Source: Capsaspora owczarzaki ATCC 30864
Taxonomy: Eukaryota; Opisthokonta; Filasterea
Direction: 5' to 3'
Assembly: GCF_000151315.2 (NCBI RefSeq)
Contig: NW_011887304.1
Span: 62,001-126,000, forward strand
DNA length: 64,000 nt
Shown here in pieces: positions 11,857 through 21,054 of this stretch; the stretch's first letter is position 1; every line of letters begins with the position of its first letter. A model generated the notes under the pieces. It was not told the DNA's origin, did no database searches, and saw only the letters and a program-made list of their open reading frames with translations. The position numbers and the translations under genes are program-made.

Positions 11857-13893
11857 ATGTCGTCCTTCTCTACCGCCGCTGCCAACAATCCCGCCACTGC
11901 TGCCCCCGTCGCAGGCCCCCGCTTCCAGGTGCTCCACTCTGACCAATCTGCATCTGGATCTGCATCTGGCAGCAGCACCGGCGCACGCACTGGCCGCCTC
12001 GAGTTCAACGCGCCCGACGACGCGCATCCGCCACGCGCCATGCTCACTCCGTCCAGTCTGTTCTGCGCCCGGCTGGGCACCCCACTGTCGCTCACCATGG
12101 ACATGTGCCGCGCAGAGCCTCTCTTGGCTGGATTCCACGACTCGCTCTCACTGCAAGTGGTTGAAGTGCCGTCGCTCCGTTTTGGCCTCTGAGATGTTTT
12201 GTCTGAGACTCATTGTATTGCAAAGTTGACCTGTTGTTGCATCTGTGCAGGTTGGCTCAGAACGGTGAGCAAGTGATGCGACAGTACGGCAAGGGTATTC
12301 ACAAGTTTATGCATGCTGATGTATGGATGATCAATTCATTCTTGGCTTTTCTGTGGGATGCTGTGTCGTGCGTTGTCATCTCACTCACGCGGGGGGGGGG
12401 GCGCGAAAAAAACTCGATCAATCGATGCGCAGGAATACATCTTCTACATGTCGACGCGCGACGTGCTCGCGGCGACGGTGGACGGCATGGGCGGTGACAA
12501 GCAAGTCGCTGTGGATGTTGCGACCGGTCGCATCAAAGTCGAGCCTGAAGGCTTTGTCAAGTACCTTGATGTCGCCATGCCGGACATGGTTGCCAGTCTT
12601 TCGGACAACATTGTCGGAGGCACTGCGGGTACCAAGCGGATCGAAAAGTCCATTCAGCGCACCGACAAGTTTTTGGATGACACTCTGGACCGAATTTCCA
12701 AGGTTGGTTGACGTCCTCATGGTGTCATGGTGGAACATGACGAAATATAGTGGCCTTTGCCTGTCTCCTTGCTTGGGGGTGGCGAGGCGGGGGGAATGGG
12801 CCAGCGCGTCATGATTCTGTTCGATTGCCGCTTCTCACTGGTACATCATCGTCAGTTACCTGAAGGCTCGCCCGCGAAGAATGTTGCCATTCTTGCTGTT
12901 GTTCAAGGCAGCCAAGACAAAGCATCGCGGATACGAGCAGCCTCCACTGCTGCCAGCAAGCTCGTGTTTGGTAGGTGCAAAAATTTTGCAATTGAATTTC
13001 TCTAGCAAAAATCGTTGTCAATGCTGATTTTGGTTCCAACTTGTAGGATTTCTACTGGAGGGATTCAACACTGGCGAAGACCAACTACAGCGCCTCGAGT
13101 TGATCGAAGCTGCTGTTGTACGTCACCTGGAAAGTTGTTTTGTTGTTCACGTTGTGCGCGTTTCTGATTCGACCGATTGTTTCGGGGGGGGGATTTGGTC
13201 GGTTTGTCTGCATCGTTTCATAGAGTCAATTGCCACACGACAAGTTGCGTGTCATTCATGGCCTGAGTGCTCCAGGTAGGGTGCGATACAATCGGATTGA
13301 TTGTACCAACTCCCCCGCTCACTGCTCGTTTGGAATGTTCGACACCGTTCGCAGAACACATCCTCCAGGCAGTCTCGCGAGGAATCGACTTGTTTGATTC
13401 GGCCTACCCCGTCATGGCTACCACAGAAGGTCGTGCGCTTGTCTTTGATTTCGCAGGGTTGACTGCACCGGGTTGGGATGGCTACGCGGGTCGCTCCATG
13501 CTCGATTTGTGGGACAGTCGCAACGATGCCGACACCAACCCCTTCCTTCCCGGCTGCACCTGCTACGCATGTACTCGTCACACCCGCGCCTACGTGCATC
13601 ATTTGCTCAACACTCACGAGATGCTCGGTTCGGTCCTTCTGATGAGGTAAACTTTCGCTCGTGTCATTTTTATTTCAGCCGGCTGACCAGCTCATCGATT
13701 GCTCATTTTCTGTTCCTTTTGCTGCTCTGTCTGTGTGAACTTTAGCCACAATGTTCACCACTTTTTGAGTTTCTTTGCTGCCATTCGCAAGACCATTGAG
13801 CAAGGAACTTTTGTCCAACACCGTGATGCATTTTTGCAACGCTACACTGCCCAACCGTTTGTCCGCCCTGTCGTCACATCAGCTCCACAGTAG
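11857..13893 (+). CDS. Queuine tRNA-ribosyltransferase accessory subunit 2
   Basis: Predicted 443-residue protein in eight exons: 11857-12170, 12251-12320, 12433-12702, 12856-12970, 13047-13117, 13224-13275, 13355-13646, 13746-13893. It matches QTRT2, the non-catalytic partner of QTRT1 in the eukaryotic tRNA-guanine transglycosylase that puts queuine at position 34 of GUN-anticodon tRNAs. Supporting segments are GKGIHKFMHAD, AILAVVQGSQDKASR, GFLLEGFNTGE, LFDSAYPVMATTEGRAL, and the zinc site CTCYACTRHTRAYVHHLL (Cys ~365, 367, 370 plus His). The first donor (CC|GTCGCT at 12171) is weak and is the least certain boundary; it was chosen because it is the one that keeps phase. The catalytic partner QTRT1 is not in this window. 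Confidence 0.88.
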
Positions 13894-13927
13894 TATTCCT
13901 TTGAATTCTTCGATGCTGGTGGCTCGG

Positions 13928-14440
13928 TTACTCTTGGAATACACTGTCTTTTCCAAACACTCTGTGTGGCTCGCTTCGATACAAGCCGAGAGACAACAGT
14001 AGGCAGAAATAAGCAGAGAGACAGCAGGAAGCAAACAGGAACCAGCAACAAGCAGCTCGAACAAGCAGACAGCAAGCAAAGGTCAGTTTCTGGGAGCAAA
14101 AGCAAAGTCTTCCAAAAGCATCAACAGAAGCCAAGCCTTCCACCAGAACCGAGGCATTTTCGCTCAGTATGGTGAGAGCGATTTCTCGGTCAAGAAGCGT
14201 GCGGAATTCTTGCGCAGATGTACCGGGGTCTCGAGCTAGCTCAACAAAGTAATCGCTTGCTCGCTCGAGTGGAGCGTTCAAGATGATGGCAGCATTCTTT
14301 TGCGCAGGCGGCATGTTTATTTCGATCTCAAGCTTCGCTTGGCTGGTCTTGAGGGCTGCGATGCTTGTGTCAAGCTCCGCGTAGCTGGTCTTGAGGTCGG
14401 CGATGCTTGGTTCAACTTGCACTGTTTGACTGATCGACAA
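13928..14440 (-). CDS. Hypothetical short coiled-coil frame downstream of the LRR kinase
   Basis: This is an open minus-strand frame lying 3' of the LRR receptor kinase stop. The upper part encodes two copies of a 14-residue unit (SIADLKTSYAELDT and SIAALKTSQAKLEI), which is two heptads and so likely coiled coil. Next comes a protein-like stretch (MPPAQKNAAIILNAPLERA, then LARDPGTSAQEFRTLLDREI) ending in a low-quality Cys-rich tail that may be intron or UTR. The first in-frame ATG is at 14314-14312; the coiled-coil part would have to be joined by splicing (possible acceptor CAG near 14424) or start at a non-ATG codon. I recognise no family. It could be a small gene, an alternative 3' exon of the kinase gene, or chance. 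Confidence 0.3.
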   Translation of the reverse strand: MSISQTVQVEPSIADLKTSYAELDTSIAALKTSQAKLEIEINMPPAQKNAAIILNAPLERASDYFVELARDPGTSAQEFRTLLDREIALTILSENASVLVEGLASVDAFGRLCFCSQKLTFACCLLVRAACCWFLFASCCLSAYFCLLLSLGLYRSEPHRVFGKDSVFQE

Positions 14441-14554
14441 GCCTCAAACAATTTCAAAAATCTTTTTCCAGAGCGAGCCTTATGTGCCCCTTCCTGTATT
14501 CTGAACAGATTAGCACCAAGTGCAAAAAAGCAACTGAACATTTCGTGTGCGCTG

Positions 14555-17500
14555 TCACAGCATTGCACCAATCTCGCGGACGACCGAACCATCCTCGAGG
14601 GTGTTCAGAACTTTGACGAGCTGCGAAAAGCTTGGTCGCAATTCCGGCTTCACGTTCCAGCAGCTCAGCATCAGGTTAAAAAGGTCAGCTGAGCAGTGCT
14701 CCGGCTGGGGCAATCGACCACCAGCCTCCACATGAGCCAGAGTGTCACGCCCCTCCATCTTGCCGTACGGTGGTGCTCCGTAACTGGAGCACTCCCCTGC
14801 AAACATGCACCAACAACGAGTGAGATGCAAGTACGAATTTCAGCAGAACATGGCTCTCTACTCACAGGCGGTCACGCCAAACGACCAAACATCAGACATG
14901 GTCGAGAACTTGCGGAAGGTCATTGTTTCCGGTGCCATCCACTTCATGTGAAAGACGAATAGTCAGTATCACAGCAACAAGCATCAACTTGCAGACCCTC
15001 GACTCACCTTCACGGGAAGCTTGCCACGCGTTTGCATGCGGTAGTAATCGTTCTCGGAAGCGAGTTCGCGAGAAAGCCCAAAGTCGGCAATCTTGACCAC
15101 CATTCCCTTGCCAACAAGGCAGTTTCGAGCAGCAAGGTCACGGTGCACAAAGTGGAGCGTGCCCAGATACTCCATGCCAAGCGCAATCTGACGAATGGCA
15201 TGGATCTGCTCGTTCTGGGTCCACCACAGCGAGTGGAGCTTGGACTTTTGCAACAGTGTACGCAAGTCACCGTACTGCACGAATTCAAGCAGAACGAGAT
15301 GGGGCTCGGACTCTACAAGAGCCGCGAGCAGGCGCACGACATTCGTATGCACAAACGGCGCCATCAGTTTCGCCTCGCTCTCAAAGTCTTTGCGGGATTT
15401 CTCGTCTGCGTTGGACTTGAGCGACTTGACTGCCACTTGCACGATTTCGGATGCTGCAGGTCCAAGCAAATTTTGTGCTCGCGGGGGCAAGACGCTGAAC
15501 GGCAGCTGACCCAGCGCCACATCGCCAAAGTTGCCACTGGCAAGGTGCTTCACAATCGTCAAACCCTCACGGATGCGACGGGAATTGCTGCCAGCAACGT
15601 ACGCGCTTGCATAATCATAGACCACCTCTTTAGAGGTACTAGCAGTCGAAATGGCTTGGTACAAAGGCTCGGGCTGCTTTTGACCGACCACGGCATAGGC
15701 TGCAATGTCCTCCTCTTTTTGAGCTCGAGGCGAATGAATCAGGGGAGAGATTGTCATTTCAATCGCCTCCTGATGAATCGGACCGGTAGAGTCCTTCGGT
15801 CGCGTGCCTGAACGTCGTTGCGAGCGCCGTCGTCGCATCACGATGAACACCGCTGCAATGATCGCAACCACGACAACACACGCAACAACAGCAGCGATGA
15901 CGGCTGCTGACGATGATGATGAGTCTTGCGAGCCGCCGCCACCGCCGTGTTGTGCAATGGAGGATGCAACGGATGCAGCAGATGCCGAAGCGGTCGACGC
16001 AGCAGATGCCGAAGCTGTTGAAGCAGCAGAAGCCGAGAGCGCCGAGGTTGCGGAAACATCAGAAGCGACAGATGCTGATGACGCGCGAGCAGCATATGCA
16101 GAAACAATAGATGCAATCGAGGCAGAGGCGGTTGAAGCAAGGGAAGCAGCCGAGGCCATCGTTGCGGACTGCGACGACGCAATTGAGGCGGCTGACGCAA
16201 TCGATGCAGATTTGGTTGAGGCAATTGAGGCAATCGAGGCGGCCGTGGCAGATTGCGTGGACGCAACTGAAGCGACGGAGGCGGTTGATGCTATTGTCGC
16301 AGCGGACGCAACCGAAGCAATTGATGCAGAGGCAGCCGAGGCGACTGATGCAGACCTGGTCGCGGCAACTGAGGCAGCCGAGGCGCTGGAAGCAAGCGAA
16401 ATACATGATCCACCCATCATGGTATAGCCTTCATAGCACTGAGTACAGGAATCGGATACAGTGCACGTCAAACAATTGATCCCGCAGCATGCAATGCTTC
16501 CTGAGCCATAGCAGGTGGCGCAGGTTGTATCACACTCTGCAATACAATGTCAGTGAAATCATCCATACGAATTGCAGTCATCTCGGAACGTACTGTATGG
16601 ATAGGAAGCACTGCCGTATGTGCTGGGCGGAGGGTTAGAGTTTCCACCAGAGGTAAAGTTATTTGGGTTTAGACTTAGGCCTGAAACCGACAAGCTCATG
16701 CCATTAAGCAGGCCCTTGAACAGACCGGGCGGCAAAGTGGTGAAGGCATTGTTATTCAAAGTTCTACAAGTACCAGAGAGTAAGAGGCGACTGGAATACA
16801 TGCATGGAAAGTGCTTGCTTACAATGTTGTCACAGCAGTGAGACCTGTGAATGTGGTTGCGGAAAGGCTGGTGATTTGGTTGTTGTGAAGGAATCTGCAG
16901 AACGCGTCATCAAGGAGTGAGGCCCTAGTGTCATTTTTCACGTCGTTGATTGGTTACAATTGTATCAGCGAAGTCAGGCCAGCGAATGCGGTTGCGGAAA
17001 CGCTGGTGATCAGGTTGTTGTACAGATACCTAAAGTAGAGTCACAAACAAAATCAGCAGTCGCTTGCATGCGATTCTTCTTGCCTGCGTTTGCTTACAAT
17101 TGTGTCAGTGCAGTGAGATCTGTGAATGCGTTTGCGGGAATGCTGGTGAACTGGTTGTTGTACAGATCCCTACAGATAGAGTTGCCAACGAGTGAGCCTT
17201 TTGGGGATTCTTCGTGTCTTTGTTTGCTTACAATTGTGTCAGCGCATTGAGGCCTGTGAACACAGACGTGGGAACGATGGTAAACCGGTTGCCAGATAAA
17301 AACCTACGGGTAGAGTCGCAAAGAGTGAGTCTCTGCGTGTGAGTCGTCCTGCGTTTGCTTACAATTGGGTCAGCGCAGTGAGACTTGTGAATGTGTTTGC
17401 GGAAAGGCTGGTGAGCTCGTTGCCGAATAGATCCCTACAAGATAGAGTCGCCAACAAGTAAGTTCGGTTGCATGTATGACTCTTTGCGACTTTGTTTGCT

Positions 17501-18121
17501 TACAAAATAGTCAGCGCAGACAGGCCTGTAAAGGCGCTTGCGTGAATGTTGGTGATCCGGTTCTCATACAGAGATCTACAAATAGACTCGCAGACGAGTG
17601 AGTCGTTTGTGTGTGATTGTGCATGTCGTTGCATGCTTACATGGTACTCAGAGCAGTCAGGGTTGAGAATGTGTTGGCGGGAATGCTGGTGATTTCGTTG
17701 ACAGACAGATATCTACAGATACAGATGTCTACAGTGAGCCGCTTGTGTGTGATTCGTACTCCCAGCATCATTTGTTGGCTTACAAGACCGTCAGCGCAGT
17801 CAGGCCAGGAAATGCAGCGGCAGAAATGCTGGCGATCTGGTTGTTATGCAGATACCTATCGACCGCGTGCCAGATCAGCAGGGCAATTGCTTCAATACAA
17901 GTTCGACTCTATTGCAACACGTACAGGGTCGTGGTGGCGACTGGGATTCCGCTGGGAACGGCTGTGAGAGATCGGCTGTAGCAATCGACAATTGTTCCCG
18001 ACGAACAATCGCACACGCCGCCAGACCCACATGCATTGGCTGCTTGTGCCGGCTCAATGCGATAAACCACGCAGAACAGCAGTAGAAGAAGACCAAAGGC
18101 AACCCCTTTTGGTGGTGTCAT
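14555..18121 (-). CDS. Leucine-rich-repeat receptor tyrosine kinase
   Basis: Predicted 929-residue type I receptor in 13 exons, 5' to 3': 18121-17925, 17855-17784, 17712-17641, 17575-17504, 17434-17363, 17303-17232, 17169-17098, 17029-16958, 16894-16823, 16763-16594, 16536-15008, 14941-14866, 14796-14555. The order is signal peptide ([17 protein letters not shown]), LRR N-cap ([11 protein letters not shown]), eight single-exon LRRs, LRR C-cap, a short Cys cluster ([19 protein letters not shown]), an Ala/Ser triplet-repeat stalk (~362-511), one membrane helix (~525-548) and RRRR. A juxtamembrane part has YQAI and YDYASAY tyrosines. The kinase domain (~639-929) has [14 protein letters not shown] (~779), DFG (~799), a YY activation loop and WMAPE. 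The glycine loop reads LASGNFGDV, so the first Gly is Ala. Introns fall at K|WMAPE (phase 0) and A|WE (phase 1), as in the kinase at 25947-28963. Confidence 0.9.
16823..17855 (-). repeat. Tandem array of eight 72-nt LRR exons with similar introns
   Basis: Eight exons of exactly 72 nt (17784-17855, 17641-17712, 17504-17575, 17363-17434, 17232-17303, 17098-17169, 16958-17029, 16823-16894) each encode one 24-residue LRR of the form [18 protein letters not shown]. All the introns between them are phase 2 and 59-71 nt long, and most begin GTAAGCAAA. The repeat unit is therefore exon plus intron, about 131-143 bp, which points to repeated tandem duplication of the whole unit. Confidence 0.9.
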
Positions 18122-19259
18122 CTCTGGTTTGTTGTGAATTCGAGAGAATTGACAGAGTCAGCTCGCAGCATATCAACAAACGCTGGCCCGCAATTTTCAC
18201 AGTGTTTGAAACCCAGTTGTGTGTGGATGGATGACTTGATGCATTTGCTCCAGTTGCAAATATAGAGTCGGGCGGGGACTTTTGTCCCGCTTTAGGTGTT
18301 TTAGGTGGTGGGGTTTGGCTTGATTTGGAGCTTGGTTGCCGCCACCAAGCAAGTTGCTCTGGTCTGCCCCTCTCCCCCGCGTGCACTTCTTGACTCACTC
18401 TCGCTAATTTTTTTTGTTGTTGTTGTTGTCTCCTTTCGCCTTGAAGTGAGCGGCAGAGCGAGGGGACGCATCATCGCATCAGACTTTGCCAATCAGTGAT
18501 TCGCTTTGGGTTCCATGATAAAGTACCCAAGGCCACCCTCGCAGCAGCGGGCCCCGCTGCTCCTTCCGCTTCATCACTTGTACAACTTGAGTTGATGAAG
18601 CTTGCTTCGACAGGAGCGCAGCAACAAGGGTCGGAGGCGGGAGGGTGGGAGCGAGACAGAGAAGGAGTGCTGATCGTCATTCGTGGATTGTGCGCTCAAC
18701 ATCCCGCTCCTTTGAGGTGCGAACTGCCCGACCTTTCCAATGCGAATGCACACCGACAAGCGAGAAGATCGTAATGCAGCAGCGGACTAGTGTGTGTGTG
18801 TGTGTGTGTGTGTGCGTTTTGATGATGCGCTTGTGGCTTACAATTTGAAGCAAGGACGTCCAGAGTGAACGAAAAAACCAAAAAAAAAAAAGCAACACAA
18901 CAAACAAAGAGTGATTCGCTCGGGCAATCCCTGACTCTTTGATTGGGGAGTATTTTCGCTTTCAACGCTCAATAGCCGACCGATGAGGGTGGTAGTAACC
19001 ACTACTCACACGATCAAAACAGCGCTTGCTTGGTGAAGCTCGCAATCATTTCTGGCGCAGTTATCGAACATTTGCATTGTTCTGCCAGGGCACTTTTTCA
19101 ATTATTTCTGCTGACAAGCGGCCAACTCAAACAATAATGGAACATTCGCTTCGGTCGCATTGTTGAATTGGGTATTGAAACAAGCGGACACCAGAGCAAA
19201 AGAGATGCATGCAATGACGGAAAACAAGGCATTCAACCCGAAGAGAACCAACGGGGAAG
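18122..19259. other. Spacer, no gene seen; GT microsatellite
   Basis: This lies upstream of the LRR kinase start and downstream of the orphan tail. It contains a GT microsatellite at about 18790-18815 and an A-run near 18881-18891. The open frames here are short and unconvincing. The right side of the kinase start presumably carries that gene's promoter; no specific element could be named. Confidence 0.5.
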
Positions 19260-19670
19260 CTACGCGTCGTCCCCATTCCCGGCCTCCGAAGAAGGTACAG
19301 TGACAGTGGCGTAAGTGGTTGGTGTGTGCGCGGATGGCGCACGAACAGACGAGGGATTGGGCAGCGAAGGATCAGCGTACTGGACACCGGATGCAGCTGC
19401 TTCGGAATATGTCACTTCCGACAACCCCGCAGATGCTTGGGGCTTTGAGTCAACGTGTTCGTACAAGGCTTGGTCGACTGGAGCAGACAATGCTTCATAG
19501 GTTGGATTCTCGACGTTTGCGACAGTGCCGCTGTGATCAACATTCTGATAAGTCAGTTCTGGGCCGGGTGTTGATTCGTGTAGTTTGGTGGCCGTGCTGG
19601 TTGCCAATGTCGCTGGTGAGCGACGACGCCACAAGTGAGTGTTTCGTCCGGATCTCGCCGGGTAGTCCAA
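19260..19670 (-). CDS. Orphan tyrosine-rich receptor-tail-like coding segment (partial)
   Basis: An open minus-strand frame of about 136 residues ends at a stop at 19260. After a basic patch (WRRRSP) it carries six or seven tyrosines in classical docking contexts: LTYQNV (ITIM-like and YxN), NPTYEAL (NPxY), ALYEHV, EVTYSEA, VQYADPS and TTYATVTV (ITIM-like). The spacing and composition resemble the juxtamembrane regions of the three receptor kinases here (YQAI, NYATL, PTYEAV, ETYQPV). No membrane helix, signal peptide or kinase domain could be joined to it, and no ATG start is convincing. It may be the last exon of a membrane adaptor whose 5' exons I failed to find, or a stranded piece of a receptor gene. 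The low rate of stops and the motif density argue that it is, or recently was, coding. Confidence 0.45.
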   Translation of the reverse strand: MDYPARSGRNTHLWRRRSPATLATSTATKLHESTPGPELTYQNVDHSGTVANVENPTYEALSAPVDQALYEHVDSKPQASAGLSEVTYSEAAASGVQYADPSLPNPSSVRAPSAHTPTTYATVTVPSSEAGNGDDA

Positions 19671-20527
19671 GATGACACGAGTCAGGCACAGGTACGGCTG
19701 ACATGTTGGGATGTCTTGCTTTTCCTTGCTCTGGCATAGTCAAAGGCCACAATTTGGCTCGCGGAAAAAACGACCAAACCAGTTCTCGAAGAATGCGAGA
19801 GCATGAAATGCCAAACAATCAAGCTCTGTGAGACTCCGCGATCCCATGGGTTGGGTCTTAAACCTATTGGCTAGGTCACATCGATTGATTGATGGCAAAT
19901 GTGCAATAACAACAATCCCGAATAAAGAATACGCGAAATCCTTATTGAAACTACCACCGGCTACCTTTGCCGGCTGGACAACCGCAACTCAAATCCTGGC
20001 AAACATTCACGCAAAGTCTGTGTCCAGGCTGGAGGGGAAAGCGTGGGCGTGCAGCTGTTTTTGATTTTCCGTGATTGGTCGAAAACCGGATGGCGTTGAA
20101 AAGGTGTTACCTTTTGCAGCAATCTCGCATTGTCGACCTTTCCGGCATTTCAAACCGCTGGCCAACCAACACCAGGCCTCGCATCGTCAACACCTGACTA
20201 TTTTCGCTAACTGGACGATATCAGGACCCCAGAGAAACTCGACTTTGGGCCGAACGAGCTTGTCTGGCTCGGCAGAACTCGAAACAACTTTCTGCAAAAT
20301 TTCCAAGCCGTCCAGATCGAAATTTCCACCAAACATCCGACTCACTTGACGACAATGGCGTTGCAAAACATATTTGACATTGATTCATGGAGGGTCGGGG
20401 CGGGTGTGTCGACTCAGTGACGAGCTTGAAGCCGAGGTTGTCACTCACCACTTTCATCCTTTTTGTCTGCGCTCACTCACCCCGCTCCATGCTCACATAT
20501 CAGCCAAACACCCAACTACTGTATTTC
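19671..20527. other. Spacer before the 5S gene, nothing identified
   Basis: No exon chain, RNA gene or repeat could be supported here. The short open frames are not family-like. The last ~50 bp precede the 5S rRNA gene, whose promoter is expected to be internal. Confidence 0.5.
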
Positions 20528-20646
20528 AGTTACGGCCATATCTGGTGGAATGCACCGCATCCCGTTCCGCTCTGCGAAGTTAAACCACCATGAGAGTAGT
20601 TAGTACTGCGGTGGGAGACCACGCGGGAATACTGCTTGTTGTAACT
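20528..20646 (+). rRNA. 5S ribosomal RNA
   Basis: The 119-nt segment has the 5S hallmarks. The terminal stem pairs AGTTAC at 20528-20533 with GTAACT at 20641-20646. TACGGCCATA follows the 5' stem, GCGAAGTTAA occupies the helix III/A-box region, and GTTAGTACTGCGGTGGGAGACC followed shortly by GGGAATACTG forms the internal control and helix IV-V region. Length and motif order match eukaryotic 5S. It stands alone rather than in a visible tandem array. It would be transcribed by RNA polymerase III from an internal promoter. Confidence 0.93.
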
Positions 20647-20656
20647 CTTTTTTTTT
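20647..20656 (+). terminator. Pol III oligo-T terminator of the 5S gene
   Basis: A run of nine T residues (20648-20656) follows the 3' end of the 5S RNA after a single C, as expected for RNA polymerase III termination. Confidence 0.85.
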
Positions 20657-21054
20657 GTTGCTTAACGTTTTTTTGGTTTTTGTTTCCCCTTTCGCTTGTC
20701 TGATGCCCTTCAGGTTTTTCTTTTCCCTTTTTGTTTCACTCGTTCTCTCTCTCCTGAATGGAGGTAGCGGTACATGCCTTGCCCGGCAACCTGTTTCCTC
20801 CAAAACTTTTGAAAGTTTTGAAACATTTTCGGAAACTTTGAAAGTTAAACAAATCGATAATGATGAATCGCAACGTCAGCAAGTACTTTCAGCTCGTTGA
20901 CAGCCTCAAGCTGAAACCATTCGAATTGCAGTTTGCATGCAGTCTTGGCTTTTCTTCTTTGAGCGGCTTTCTTGCAAAATTTTCGCGCGCTTTTTTTTTT
21001 TTTTTTTTTTTGTATTCTGCCGCCGCCGCTTCTTCCTTCTTATTCACGCCCTTC

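Noticed and set aside
15804-16427. Open frame of ~200 residues (Ala/Glu/Asp repeats) opposite the LRR kinase stalk
   Set aside because: It is the antisense reading of the xAS-coding repeat; the kinase frame on the other strand explains it.
16823-17855. Regularly spaced repeats that look like a CRISPR array
   Set aside because: The repeated parts are 72-nt exons that code LRRs in one frame with GT-AG introns between them; spacers are similar to one another rather than unique, and the genome is eukaryotic.
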